This document shows, one piece after another, positions 45,913 through 54,702 of a stretch of DNA of 64,000 nt. Source of the stretch: Burkholderiales bacterium (GTDB lineage Bacteria; Pseudomonadota; Gammaproteobacteria; Burkholderiales; Burkholderiaceae_C). The position numbers were made by a program, and so were the translations under genes. Positions within the stretch are counted from its first letter, which is position 1. Each line of letters begins with the position of its first letter. Location of the stretch: positions 1 to 64,000 of the forward strand of contig CANCVB010000013.1 of assembly GCA_947381415.1 (NCBI GenBank). Reading direction: 5' to 3'. The notes beneath the pieces were generated by a model. It had not been told where the DNA came from. It saw nothing but the letters and a program-made list of their open reading frames with translations, and made no database searches.

Positions 45913-46599
45913 GGGGGTCGCAGGTGTGTGATAACAAAGTTTAGAACTTGCGGCCATAGTTTGAAACTCGCACAACTCTCATGCTAAAGCACCAACGCCA
46001 AAGTGTTGAACAGGGTTGATTTGCAAGCTATTTGAAAGTCCATTGCGATCATATTTTAAATCTGAGCATATCCGAAAGTTCTCTTATTTAAGCTCGATGA
46101 CTTTAAGTATCGGGTTATCGTTTGAGTACCATATGATTAGAGATGTACTCTTCAATCGCCACAAAAGAATAAAACAGGGATCCTATGTTGATTTCGAAAA
46201 ATCAGCCTACAGTAAATTCCCACCTTTTTGGCTGAACAAAGTTTTTTTCGGAGTCGAATCCAACAAAAGACCAGCCAATTTGAAAAAATTCCTCTGCGCT
46301 CTAAATATGATTCAAATAAAAAACCAATTAAGTCATATTTGATATTAATGGCATTATTTTGGGATGACCCCATCGAAGCTTTACGAGAGTGCTTATTTTC
46401 ATATTGGCATTCCCATCCTGCACTAAGCAAAATTATAGGAATAGCCGAAGAAGTAGTGCATGGCATTTGTGCGGATTTGCCGCGGACCAAGAGATAAGCA
46501 ATTTTTTTCAATTAATTCACTAAATTAATATAGATTAGTTATATATTTGAATGTAATTATTCAACTCTGATAAAAAACATAAACAATTTCCCCAAACAC
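45913..46599. other. AT-rich interval without an intact gene
   Basis: This 687-bp stretch between the MBL hydrolase and a DMT transporter is clearly lower in GC than the core. Apart from the broken reading frame listed separately, no gene, repeat or tRNA was recognised. It probably marks the left edge of a transferred segment. Confidence 0.6.
46016..46497 (+). pseudogene. Broken or frameshifted unknown gene
   Basis: Two overlapping frames join into one plausible protein of about 160 residues. Frame one, from a TTG at 46016, runs through FEYHMIRDVLFNRHKR to PANLKKFLCALNMIQIK. Frame two continues KPIKSYLILMALFWDDPIEALRECLFSY to 46497. They meet at a run of six A (46318-46323). The heptamer A AAA AAC lies in the correct phase for a -1 slip. 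It is a decayed gene, an assembly error or, less likely, programmed frameshifting. No family recognised. Confidence 0.3.
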
Positions 46600-47466
46600 T
46601 TGAGCCTTCTAATCGCATTTTTAGCATCTTTAGCCTACGGCGTTAGTGACTTCGCTGGCGGTATTGCTTCACGGAAGCACGCACCACTTCGGTTGATTCT
46701 GATGTCCTATCCGGTGTCGGCGTTCGCAATTTTGCTGGCGTGCCCCATATTCGGGGGCACATTGACCCTGCACACCACACTTATGGGCGTCAGTTCAGGG
46801 ATAACCATGGCGGTTGCTATTTGGTGGTTTTATGCAGCGCTTGCACGAGGGCCGATGAGCGTGGTGTCCCCGGTAACGGCGCTGCTTGTTGCAGTCTTGC
46901 CAGTAATTGCTGGTCTATTAATTGGTGAGTCCCTATCCCAAACATCTTTATGGGGTGTTGTGCTGGCAATAGTTGCTGTGCTGCTGGTCAGCATGCAGAC
47001 TTCGGTTGACAAATCGCATGGTGGCGCAGCACAAATTCCATTCACGCGGTCTGTGTTGGCATTGACATTAGGTGCAGGCACTGCGTTCGCATTTAGTTTC
47101 ATGCTTGCACACCAAATACCCCTTGGAGCGGGACTGTGGCCGATATTCCTTGCTCGCCTGTCGGCTACGGTCTTCGTTTTTTTAGTTGCAAGTTATCGAT
47201 CCACAATAACTATTTTTTCGTCGCCGAATAAAAGTTTGATTACCTACGCGCTAGCGATCGGTATTCTTGATGCTGTAGCCAACGCAACAATGTACTTCGC
47301 ACTGCAGGGCTCGCAACTATCCACAACCAGTGTGGTGATCTCACTTTACCCCGTTTTCACCGTCTTACTAGCAGTGCTGGTAGTTAAGGAGTCGGTAAAC
47401 CGATTGCAATGGGTTGGCATGGCTCTCGCCTTTCTATCGATTGTCACTATCTCTTACTCAGCATAG
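46600..47466 (+). CDS. EamA/DMT-family transporter
   Basis: 288 residues, ten helices; SLAYGVSDFAGGIASRKHAPL, MSVVSPVTALLVAVLPVIAGLLIGE (in part: SPVTALLVAVLPVIAG) and TTSVVISLYPVFTVLLAVLVV are typical of EamA proteins. It starts with TTG and has no clear Shine-Dalgarno. GC is lower than in the other four EamA genes here, and fragments lie on both sides, so it probably arrived by transfer. Confidence 0.8.
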   Translation: MSLLIAFLASLAYGVSDFAGGIASRKHAPLRLILMSYPVSAFAILLACPIFGGTLTLHTTLMGVSSGITMAVAIWWFYAALARGPMSVVSPVTALLVAVLPVIAGLLIGESLSQTSLWGVVLAIVAVLLVSMQTSVDKSHGGAAQIPFTRSVLALTLGAGTAFAFSFMLAHQIPLGAGLWPIFLARLSATVFVFLVASYRSTITIFSSPNKSLITYALAIGILDAVANATMYFALQGSQLSTTSVVISLYPVFTVLLAVLVVKESVNRLQWVGMALAFLSIVTISYSA

Positions 47467-48014
47467 TCGTATATTTTTAAACAACCCGAAAGCGATGGAG
47501 GATTTTTGCTTCCAACGTCGCCAGCTAACGCATATTGAAGCAGCCACAATTGTTAGCGAGATCGCTGGGGAGCCCATCATCACAGGTTATAGCCGGTCGG
47601 AATGGGCGGGAGGCTTGGGTGTCTTCCTGCTCTACGACAGTCCAGAATTATGAAGAATTCCTGCGACAGAGAACCAGTTGGCGTCTTTACTTTGGAATGC
47701 TCTACAAGCCGCAATGACTAAGCAACTTTTACCGAGTAAAGGAACTATTTCGGAAGAAGAAACTGCACAAGAAAAATTTCTGTTTCAGGGTATTTGTTGA
47801 TGCATTCAGCCATTTCTCGACGGATTTTGTAATTTTTAGTTTTGCAGCCGCCTAATTCAGCCGCCTTATTCATCCTCTTCGCAGCGACAACGCTGACGAA
47901 GGAATTGGTGCGGTAGAGGACCACTGTTTCATCAAACCGACATAAAGCCCATTTAGCATCTGTGCGTGTTGGCCCATGCGAAGGCGTGGCTTACCTAACC
48001 AACCCACCAAAGTG
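47467..48014. other. Interval of about 550 bp with gene debris
   Basis: Between the DMT transporter and the LpxH-like gene. The first part holds an NmrA-like fragment listed separately. A further open stretch near 47680-47800 (ATENQLASLLWNALQAAM) has no start and no recognised relative. The last 200 bp show nothing I can name. GC rises toward the core gene on the right. Confidence 0.55.
47495..47717 (+). pseudogene. Fragment of an NmrA-like oxidoreductase C-terminus
   Basis: Reads MEDFCFQRRQLTHIEAATI then VSEIAGEPIITGYSRSEWAGGL in one frame to about 47640, then EEFLRQRTSWRLYFGML in another. The first part resembles the C-terminal region of NmrA-like NAD(P)-binding proteins (pattern LTHxEAAxIxSExxGxPI). 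The N-terminal nucleotide-binding half is missing and the frame is broken, so this is debris. Confidence 0.35.
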
Positions 48015-48812
48015 ATGCACTATCGCGCTGTATTTATATCTGATCTGCACCTGGGAACACCTGGATGCCAAGCCGACGCCCTCTTGGACTTTCTTAAATC
48101 GCATTCAAGCGACCATTTGTACCTGGTAGGCGACATCATTGACGGTTGGCAGTTGCGCCGCAAATGGTATTGGCCACAAGCCCACAACGATGTGGTGCAA
48201 AAAATCCTGCGCCGTGTGCGCAAAGGCTGCCATGTGGTGTATGTGCCAGGCAACCATGATGAATTCGCCCGCGACTTTGTCGACCACCACTTTGGCGGTA
48301 TCGAGGTGGTGGAAGAAGCCTCGCACACCATGCTCGACGGCAGACGCTTGTGGTTGGTGCATGGCGACTACTTCGATGCGGTTGTCAAATATGCCAAGTG
48401 GTTGGCCTATGTGGGTGACACCTTGTACGAGTGGACCTTGCGCTTGAACCGTCACTTCAACCGTGTTCGTCGCCGCATGGGTTTGCCGTATTGGTCGTTG
48501 TCTGCGTATTTGAAAAGCAAAGTCAAAAAAGCCCTGAACTTTGTCACCGATTTCGAAAACGCGGTCGCACACGAAGCGCTCAAGCGTGGTTACCAAGGCG
48601 TGGTCTGTGGCCATATCCACCGTGCTGAAATCCGCACCATTGACGGCGTGCTGTATTGCAATGACGGTGATTGGGTCGAAAGCCGCTCGGCCTTGGTAGA
48701 GCATGTCGACGGCCGGCTAGAGTTGATTTATTGGGATCAGGTGTTGGACGATTTGCCCCACGCCAAAACAGCCACGGTGCAATTACCCGTGGCTGTGCCT
48801 GAAGTCGTTTGA
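48015..48812 (+). CDS. UDP-2,3-diacylglucosamine diphosphatase-like phosphoesterase
   Basis: Calcineurin-type metallophosphoesterase, 265 residues from MHYRAVFISDLHLGTPG. The five metal motifs are present: SDLHLG, VGDIIDGW, VPGNHDE, LVHGDYFD and CGHIHRAE. The DIIDGWQLRRKWYWPQ segment fits the LpxH-related branch found outside the main lpx cluster and often next to glycosyltransferase genes. It starts the 48-54.7 kb envelope-lipid block and is coupled to the MFS gene behind it. Whether it acts on lipid A precursors or another lipid is open. Confidence 0.85.
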   Translation: MHYRAVFISDLHLGTPGCQADALLDFLKSHSSDHLYLVGDIIDGWQLRRKWYWPQAHNDVVQKILRRVRKGCHVVYVPGNHDEFARDFVDHHFGGIEVVEEASHTMLDGRRLWLVHGDYFDAVVKYAKWLAYVGDTLYEWTLRLNRHFNRVRRRMGLPYWSLSAYLKSKVKKALNFVTDFENAVAHEALKRGYQGVVCGHIHRAEIRTIDGVLYCNDGDWVESRSALVEHVDGRLELIYWDQVLDDLPHAKTATVQLPVAVPEVV

Positions 48813-50047
48813 CCCACCCCACACTCGCGCGCAGCGGGTTTGTCCCGCTGATGGTCACGCAGTTTGTCTCTGCATTGGCAGACAACGCTTTGTTGTTGGT
48901 GGCGATGGCGGTGCTGATCGAACAAGGCTTGGCCGCCTTTTGGATTCCGTGGCTCAAACTGATGTTCACCCTGTCGTACGTGGTGCTCGGTCCTTGGGTG
49001 GGCATATGGGCTGACCGTTGGCCCAAACCCTACGTGATGATGGCGGCCAACACGGTCAAAGCCTTGGCCTGTCTTGGCATGTTGCTAGGCTTGCATCCCT
49101 TGTTGGCGTTTGCCATGGTGGGCGTGGGTGCAGCCGCGTACGCGCCCGCCAAATACGGTTTGGTCACCGAGTTGGCCCAGCCCGCGCAGTTGATTGTGGC
49201 CAACGCTTGGATCGAAATCAGCACCGTCAGTGCGGTGTTGCTGGGCGTGGTGCTTGGCGGCGCATTGGTCAGCCCTGCGTGGTTGGCACACGTCGTCCTG
49301 CCCTCTGCATGGGTGCAAGTGCTGGGGCCTGCAACCTATGCCGCCTCCCTCGTGGCCTTGTTGGGCTTGTATGTGCTGGCGGGTGTGTTGAATGCATTGA
49401 TTGCGGACAGTGGTGTGCGCTACCCACCCGTGAACTGGGCTTGGCGCTCGGTGTGGGCGGCCTTTTGGCAAGACCAAAAAACCCTGTGGCGTGACCCCTT
49501 GGGCGGCATCAGCCTGTCCGTCACCACCTTGTTTTGGGGCGTGGGTGCGTGCTTGCAACTGGTGGTCTTGGCATGGGCGCAAGCGCAATTGCAATTGGAC
49601 TTGTCGCAAGCTGCCTATTTGCAAGCGGCCACGGCGGTGGGTGTCATTGCGGGTGCGGCCATCGCCGCCAAAACCGTGGCCATGGAACACGCCATGAAGG
49701 TGTTGCCTGTGGGCGTGTTGCTTGGCGTGCTGCTGCCTTTGATGGGGTGGATCAACGATTGGCAAACCGCAGTGATGCTCACCGCCATGGTGGGTGTTGT
49801 GGGTGGTTTTTTTGTGGTGCCAATGAATGCCTTGTTGCAGCACCGCGGTGTGCGTTTGCTGACGGCCGGGCGTTCCATTGCGGTGCAAAACGTCAATGAA
49901 AACAGCAGCATTTTGTTGATGATGGCCGCCTACAGCGGACTCTTGTTTTTCAACGCGCAAGTGATGGACTTGGTGATGGCCTTGGCGGGATTTATCACCC
50001 TCACCATGGCGGGCGTGGTGTGGCGTCACCGCCGCCACGCTTCTTAA
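48809..50047 (+). CDS. lplT: Lysophospholipid transporter LplT-like
   Basis: MFS protein of 412 residues with twelve helices, resembling LplT, which flips lysophospholipids across the inner membrane for re-acylation. Landmarks are TQFVSALADNALLLVAMAVLI at the N-terminus, GIWADRWPKPYVM in motif A, and VGAAAYAPAKYGLVTELAQP after helix 4. It starts with a TTG overlapping the TGA of the phosphoesterase gene. The acyltransferase Aas that normally partners LplT is not here. It converges on psd 10 bp away. Confidence 0.88.
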   Translation: MTHPTLARSGFVPLMVTQFVSALADNALLLVAMAVLIEQGLAAFWIPWLKLMFTLSYVVLGPWVGIWADRWPKPYVMMAANTVKALACLGMLLGLHPLLAFAMVGVGAAAYAPAKYGLVTELAQPAQLIVANAWIEISTVSAVLLGVVLGGALVSPAWLAHVVLPSAWVQVLGPATYAASLVALLGLYVLAGVLNALIADSGVRYPPVNWAWRSVWAAFWQDQKTLWRDPLGGISLSVTTLFWGVGACLQLVVLAWAQAQLQLDLSQAAYLQAATAVGVIAGAAIAAKTVAMEHAMKVLPVGVLLGVLLPLMGWINDWQTAVMLTAMVGVVGGFFVVPMNALLQHRGVRLLTAGRSIAVQNVNENSSILLMMAAYSGLLFFNAQVMDLVMALAGFITLTMAGVVWRHRRHAS

Positions 50048-50057
50048 GCGTCTGCGC

Positions 50058-50927
50058 TCAGGGCAGGCGCATCAGGGCTTGACCCATGCGCAACACAGTC
50101 CCCTCTTGCAGGCCTGGCGCAAAGTCAAACTGGTGGGGCGTGAACACCAAAATCGTGGAGCCATGTTGAAACCACCCCAACTCATCGCCTTTGCGAAAAC
50201 CTGCATCGCAGGCCATCACCTTGGGGCCCGTGTAGCGGGTGTGCAGCAAGGTGTCGAGGGCGTGCAAACGGATGCTGGCGACCAGCACCGCAGCCACGGG
50301 AACCAAGGCAATCGGGTGGCGTTGCGCGCCAACTTCCATCTCCAGCATGGCGCGCTCGTTTTTGCAAAACAATTTTTCAACCCGCTTCAAGGCTATCGGA
50401 TTGACATTCCAGGTGTCGCCCGAAAAATATTCAACCCGGTGTAAGCGGCCATCGTGCGGGGCGTGAAAGCGGTGGTACATCGACGAGGTGATGCGAATGG
50501 TGATGTATTTGCCGTCGCGCCAAGGCCCATGCTGGGCGCTGTCACCCAGCAAATCTTGCAGGCTGTAGGGAAAGCCTTTGGCTTGAAACACCTGTCCATT
50601 CTTCACCTCGCCCATGGCGCCCACAATGCCGTCGCAAGGACTGACAAAGGTCTGCACATCGTTGTCCACGGGCCGCGCACCCTCTCGCAACTCCCGAATA
50701 AAACAGGCGTGCAAGCTCTCAAAGTTGGTTGACTTGGCTTCGGACAAATCCAGGTCTGCAAACTGTCGCCACACCCAAACAGAGGCTTTGGCCAGCCAAG
50801 GGTTGCGCAATTGACTGAACCACCCCATGAAATGCGTCAGTGCGATGCGTGGAATGCGGTTGGTTACCAAGAAGTTGATGTCTTCTTGGGCCGCGAGACT
50901 TTTTAAAAGCTTAGAAACAGTCATCAT
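50058..50927 (-). CDS. psd: Phosphatidylserine decarboxylase proenzyme
   Basis: Makes phosphatidylethanolamine from phosphatidylserine; a pyruvoyl enzyme that cleaves itself. 289 residues. The cleavage site is WFQHGSTILVF, where the usual LGST reads HGST; the Gly-Ser-Thr core is intact. SPCDGIVGAMGEVKNG and SSMYHRFHAPHDGRL carry the catalytic region. Divergent from the aminotransferase gene with a gap of about 47 bp. Confidence 0.93.
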   Translation of the reverse strand: MMTVSKLLKSLAAQEDINFLVTNRIPRIALTHFMGWFSQLRNPWLAKASVWVWRQFADLDLSEAKSTNFESLHACFIRELREGARPVDNDVQTFVSPCDGIVGAMGEVKNGQVFQAKGFPYSLQDLLGDSAQHGPWRDGKYITIRITSSMYHRFHAPHDGRLHRVEYFSGDTWNVNPIALKRVEKLFCKNERAMLEMEVGAQRHPIALVPVAAVLVASIRLHALDTLLHTRYTGPKVMACDAGFRKGDELGWFQHGSTILVFTPHQFDFAPGLQEGTVLRMGQALMRLP

Positions 50928-50974
50928 TTTTTAACCTGCGTGTCATACAAAAGAGGTTTTCGAAAGGGCAGTGC

Positions 50975-52645
50975 ATGGAATCGTTGGAAATCGGGTTGTT
51001 TGTCGTCAAGGGAGGCATCGTGGCTGCTGCGTGTGCGGTGTTGTTGCAAAAGACCACACAGCGTTTGCAACTGTCGCTGGCCAAGCATCCCTCTTTGGGG
51101 GGGCATCTGCGCATGTCCAAGCGGTTTGCCCATTGGTTGCCCGCCTACAGTTACGCCCAAGACACGTGGTTTGCGGTGGATGGTGCGCCCCATGCCATCG
51201 CGCAGCAGCGTGAGCAGGCATTGGCGCGCTTGGGGCAAACGCTGCGCGAGCGCAGCCCTTTGACCTTGGCGCATACCGTGCAAACCAAGCCCATGGTGTC
51301 GGACATGCAACTCACCAGCCTGTACCGCGTGCCCTACCAATTCAGAGAGCTGCTGGCCAAGCAAGTGCCGCTGGGTTACTTCTGGCAATCGAGTGAAGGT
51401 GTGTGGTTGACGGACATGGATGGCAACCGCTTCATCGATGTCACCGGCTCCTATGGCGTGAACCTGTTTGGTTATGACTTTTACAAAACATGCATGGCAG
51501 AAGGTGCTGCCATGGCGCAAGGCTTGGGGCCGGTGCTGGGCGGTTACCACCCCTGCGTGTTGGACAATGTGCAACGCTTGTGTGCCTTGTCTGGCAAAGA
51601 CGAAGTGTCGTTTCACATGTCGGGCACCGAGGCCGTCATGCAAGCGGTTCGCTTGGCGCGTTACCACACCAAGAAACGCAAAATTGTCCGCTTCACGGGG
51701 GCCTACCATGGCTGGTGGGACGATGTGCAACCCGGCCCTGGCAACCCCATGCCACCCTCTGGCGACACCCTTACCTTGAATGACATGCACGAGAACACGC
51801 TGCGTGTTTTGCGCAACCGCAACGACATCGCTTGCGTGTTGGTCAATCCCTTGCAAGCCATGCACCCTAACCGCGCTGCCCCCAGCGACAGCACCTTGAT
51901 CGATGGCGCACGCGCCTCGCACTACGACCGCACAGCCTATACCCAATGGTTGCAGGCCTTGCGGCAGGTGTGTAGCGACAAGGGCATTGCGCTCATCATG
52001 GACGAGGTGTTCATGGGTTTTCGTTTGGGGCGCGGTGGCGCACAAGCCTACTTTGGCATCGAAGCCGACATGGTGACCTATGGCAAAACCCTGGGTGGCG
52101 GCTTGCCCATCGGTGTGGTCTGCGGCAAAGCGGCTTGGATGAAGCGATACCGAGACGACCGTCCGGGGGACATTTGTTTTGCGCGCGGCACGTTTAACGC
52201 CCACCCTGCCGTGATGGCCACGATGAATGTGTTTTTGCGTCGCTTGGAAAGCACCGAGATGGATGCCATGTATGCGCATGCCAGTGAAACATGGGCCAAG
52301 CGCAAAGACCTCCTCAACACCCGCCTGCGACAAGCGGGGTTGCCGGTGCAAGTGGCTGGCATGGAAACCGTATGGACGGTGTTGTACGACCTGCCTGGGC
52401 GCTACCACTGGATGCTTCAATACTATTTGCGGGAACAAGGCGTGGCTTTGAGTTGGGTCGGGTCTGGGCGCATGATCATGAGTCTGAATTTTGATGACGC
52501 CATGTTTGAATCACTGTGCGATCGGTTTGTGCAAGCAGCTAAAAACATGCAGCAAGCGGGTTGGTGGTGGACGCCTGACACCCACCAGCAACAACCCATA
52601 CGCAAACAAGTGTTCAAAGAAATGCTCAAGGCCCGCTGGGCCTAA
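50975..52645 (+). CDS. Class III aminotransferase with N-terminal extension
   Basis: PLP enzyme of 556 residues, most like glutamate-1-semialdehyde aminomutase: LTDMDGNRFIDVTGSYGVN, FHMSGTEAVMQAVRLARY, FTGAYHGWWDD, IMDEVFMGFR and the PLP lysine in TYGKTLGGGLPIG. Standard members have about 430 residues. Here about 120 extra residues come first, with a hydrophobic stretch (LFVVKGGIVAAACAVLL) that could anchor it to the membrane. It lies in the lipid block, so a lipid- or envelope-linked amine substrate is more likely than haem synthesis. Reaction unknown. Confidence 0.8.
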   Translation: MESLEIGLFVVKGGIVAAACAVLLQKTTQRLQLSLAKHPSLGGHLRMSKRFAHWLPAYSYAQDTWFAVDGAPHAIAQQREQALARLGQTLRERSPLTLAHTVQTKPMVSDMQLTSLYRVPYQFRELLAKQVPLGYFWQSSEGVWLTDMDGNRFIDVTGSYGVNLFGYDFYKTCMAEGAAMAQGLGPVLGGYHPCVLDNVQRLCALSGKDEVSFHMSGTEAVMQAVRLARYHTKKRKIVRFTGAYHGWWDDVQPGPGNPMPPSGDTLTLNDMHENTLRVLRNRNDIACVLVNPLQAMHPNRAAPSDSTLIDGARASHYDRTAYTQWLQALRQVCSDKGIALIMDEVFMGFRLGRGGAQAYFGIEADMVTYGKTLGGGLPIGVVCGKAAWMKRYRDDRPGDICFARGTFNAHPAVMATMNVFLRRLESTEMDAMYAHASETWAKRKDLLNTRLRQAGLPVQVAGMETVWTVLYDLPGRYHWMLQYYLREQGVALSWVGSGRMIMSLNFDDAMFESLCDRFVQAAKNMQQAGWWWTPDTHQQQPIRKQVFKEMLKARWA

Positions 52646-52651
52646 AGCCGT

Positions 52652-53266
52652 TCAGGCTTCGGTCGGTTTGACGTGGTCCATGGGGTCAATCCATTGGCCA
52701 CGCATCAAATACAAAGGCGCCTTGTGGTACAGCTTGATGTCGTGGAAAGGGTCGGTGAGGATTTTGAAGCCCCAAGCCAAACCGGCCACCAAACTGTCTT
52801 GCCACCACAATTGAAGCACGCGAAACACCAAGCCTGCCGCGCCTAAAAACAACCAAGCCATGGCGGTGATGCGCACAGGCGTGTCTTCATAGGCTTGCGG
52901 TACGGCCCAGGTCAGGTAGTCGGGCATCCAATAGGCCAGCACGGGAATGGCGGCGCAAATGCTCAGCAGCACAACTTTGCGATGCAAGTTGTAGCCCACT
53001 TTGATGTCTTCTTTGTGTTCATGCGTGGCCTGGTTCACTTCGTCATAGCCCTTGGGCTCAAAGAAAAAATGACCCACTTGGCGAGTTGTCATGGAAATCA
53101 GCCAAGCGATCAGCGAGGAAACCACAGGGTCAATGAAGAGATAAACATACGCGGCCAAAAAAGAAATGGCGCTGATCAAATGCAGTAACTGGTTGACGCG
53201 GCTGTGGTGGTAGTAGCGGTGGTCATCCCAGCGTTGGGTTTGAAGGGTTTGCTGCCATTGGCGCAT
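52652..53266 (-). CDS. Polytopic membrane protein of the lipid block
   Basis: 204 residues from MRQWQQTLQTQRW with about four helices. Conserved-looking histidines occur in DDHRYYHHSRVNQLLHLI, RQVGHFFFEP, NQATHEHKED and DIKLYHKAP. This spread of histidines resembles membrane lipid hydroxylases or Mpo1-like proteins, but I cannot place it in a family. The start has AGGAG. It converges on the aminotransferase gene (6 bp) and diverges from the glycosyltransferase gene. Confidence 0.7.
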   Translation of the reverse strand: MRQWQQTLQTQRWDDHRYYHHSRVNQLLHLISAISFLAAYVYLFIDPVVSSLIAWLISMTTRQVGHFFFEPKGYDEVNQATHEHKEDIKVGYNLHRKVVLLSICAAIPVLAYWMPDYLTWAVPQAYEDTPVRITAMAWLFLGAAGLVFRVLQLWWQDSLVAGLAWGFKILTDPFHDIKLYHKAPLYLMRGQWIDPMDHVKPTEA

Positions 53267-53421
53267 AAAAACTCCTGATGAAAGCGGTGACATGCACCAT
53301 GGGTTGAAGACACATCGAGACTGTGGCGCGAATGCATGAAATTTTGATGACACCGCGCGCCGTCATTGAACTGACACAAGAGCTTCATCAAACTGTTGCA
53401 TTCAGCGGTCACATTAGCGGC

Positions 53422-54657
53422 ATGAACACAGATGCCCATATCCATGTCAGCCGTCTCGGCTCTGTGCAACAGCGTTTCAAGATTGCGGTTGTCACAGAAA
53501 CCTATCCACCCGACATCAATGGTGTGGCACACACCTTGAGCAAAATTGTCGAAGGCTTGCAAGCCCGAGGGCATGACCTGTGGTTGATACGGCCCAAGCA
53601 ACAAGCCCAGCACACGGCTGTGCAATCGGCGCATTTTCAAGAGGTATTGGTCAAAGGCGTGCCGATTCCTTTCTACAGCGAGTTGCGCATGGGCTTGCCT
53701 GCCAAGCGTGAATTGCACCGACTATGGGCCAAGCAACGTCCCGACATCGTGCATATCGCCACCGAAGGCCCCTTGGGTTGGTCAGCCTTGCAAGTCGCGC
53801 GCAAACTGAAATTGCCTGTGAGCACCGATTTCAGAACCAACTTTCACGCTTACAGCCAGCACTACGGGATTGGCTGGTTGAGTGGGGCCATCCGCGCTTA
53901 TTTGAAGAAATTCCATAACCGCGCCGACATCACCATGGTGCCCACCAACATGCTCAAGCAAGAACTGCAAGCCAAGGGCTTTGAGCGGGTACACGTGGTA
54001 CCACGCGGCGTGGACACCTCGCAGTTTTCACCCCGCTACCGCAGCCAAGTGGTGCGCGACGCGTGGGGCCTGGCTGCCACCGATCAAGCGATGCTCTACG
54101 TCGGTCGCTTGGCGGCAGAAAAAAACCTGGGACTGGTGATTCAGTCATACCTTCAAGCCAAAAAGGACAGCCCGCGTTTGCGCTTGGTGTTGGTGGGTGA
54201 TGGCCCCATGCGCGAAAGTTTGCAGCAGCAATACCCAGAGATCGTGTTTGCCGGTTATCGCAGCGGCGCAGATTTGGCGGCCCATTACGCCAGTGCCGAT
54301 GTGTTTGCGTTCGCCAGCTTGACAGAGACTTTTGGCAATGTGACGCTGGAGTCCATGGCCAGTGGTTTGGCGGTCGTGGCATTCAAACATGCGGCAGCCG
54401 GGCAGTGCATTCGCCATGGCGAAAACGGCATGTGTGTGGACAGCGAGTCACCCGAGGATTTTGTCAAAGCGGTGTGTGCCGTGGTGCAAGCACCCAGTTT
54501 GCAAGCGTCGTTGGCCAAAGAAGCCTTGCTAACCGCCAAAACATTGGATTGGCCAGGCGTTGTGGAGCGCACCGAAGCTTTGTTCCGCCAAGTCATGGCG
54601 GGCAGTTACCAGCAAGAAAGTTTGGCGTTGGAAATGAGCTTGCAGCGGGCCCCTTGA
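53422..54657 (+). CDS. GT4-family glycosyltransferase
   Basis: About 411 residues, GT-B fold. The N-terminal half opens FKIAVVTETYPPDINGVAHTL and contains DIVHIATEGPLGWSALQVAR and FRTNFHAYSQHYG; the C-terminal half has VPRGVDTSQFSP, LYVGRLAAEKNL, LVGDGPMRESL and TFGNVTLESMASGL (donor-binding EX7E-like site). It resembles mannosyl- or glucosyltransferases acting on diacylglycerol lipids. Earlier in-frame starts at 53323 (GTG) and 53332 exist; none has a good Shine-Dalgarno. Role in glycolipid synthesis is inferred from the neighbours. Confidence 0.85.
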   Translation: MNTDAHIHVSRLGSVQQRFKIAVVTETYPPDINGVAHTLSKIVEGLQARGHDLWLIRPKQQAQHTAVQSAHFQEVLVKGVPIPFYSELRMGLPAKRELHRLWAKQRPDIVHIATEGPLGWSALQVARKLKLPVSTDFRTNFHAYSQHYGIGWLSGAIRAYLKKFHNRADITMVPTNMLKQELQAKGFERVHVVPRGVDTSQFSPRYRSQVVRDAWGLAATDQAMLYVGRLAAEKNLGLVIQSYLQAKKDSPRLRLVLVGDGPMRESLQQQYPEIVFAGYRSGADLAAHYASADVFAFASLTETFGNVTLESMASGLAVVAFKHAAAGQCIRHGENGMCVDSESPEDFVKAVCAVVQAPSLQASLAKEALLTAKTLDWPGVVERTEALFRQVMAGSYQQESLALEMSLQRAP

Positions 54658-54702
54658 ACCTCGCTTCAAAGCTGCGCCGGTGAGCCACCCCTGCAACAAG
54701 CG

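Noticed and set aside
46152-46511. 119-codon minus-strand frame in the AT-rich gap
   Set aside because: It overlaps the more protein-like plus-strand frames, has no Shine-Dalgarno, and its composition looks like a complement of them.
50058-50927. Psd as an inactive enzyme because LGST reads HGST
   Set aside because: The self-cleaving Gly-Ser-Thr core is intact and I believe this variant is usual in related betaproteobacteria.
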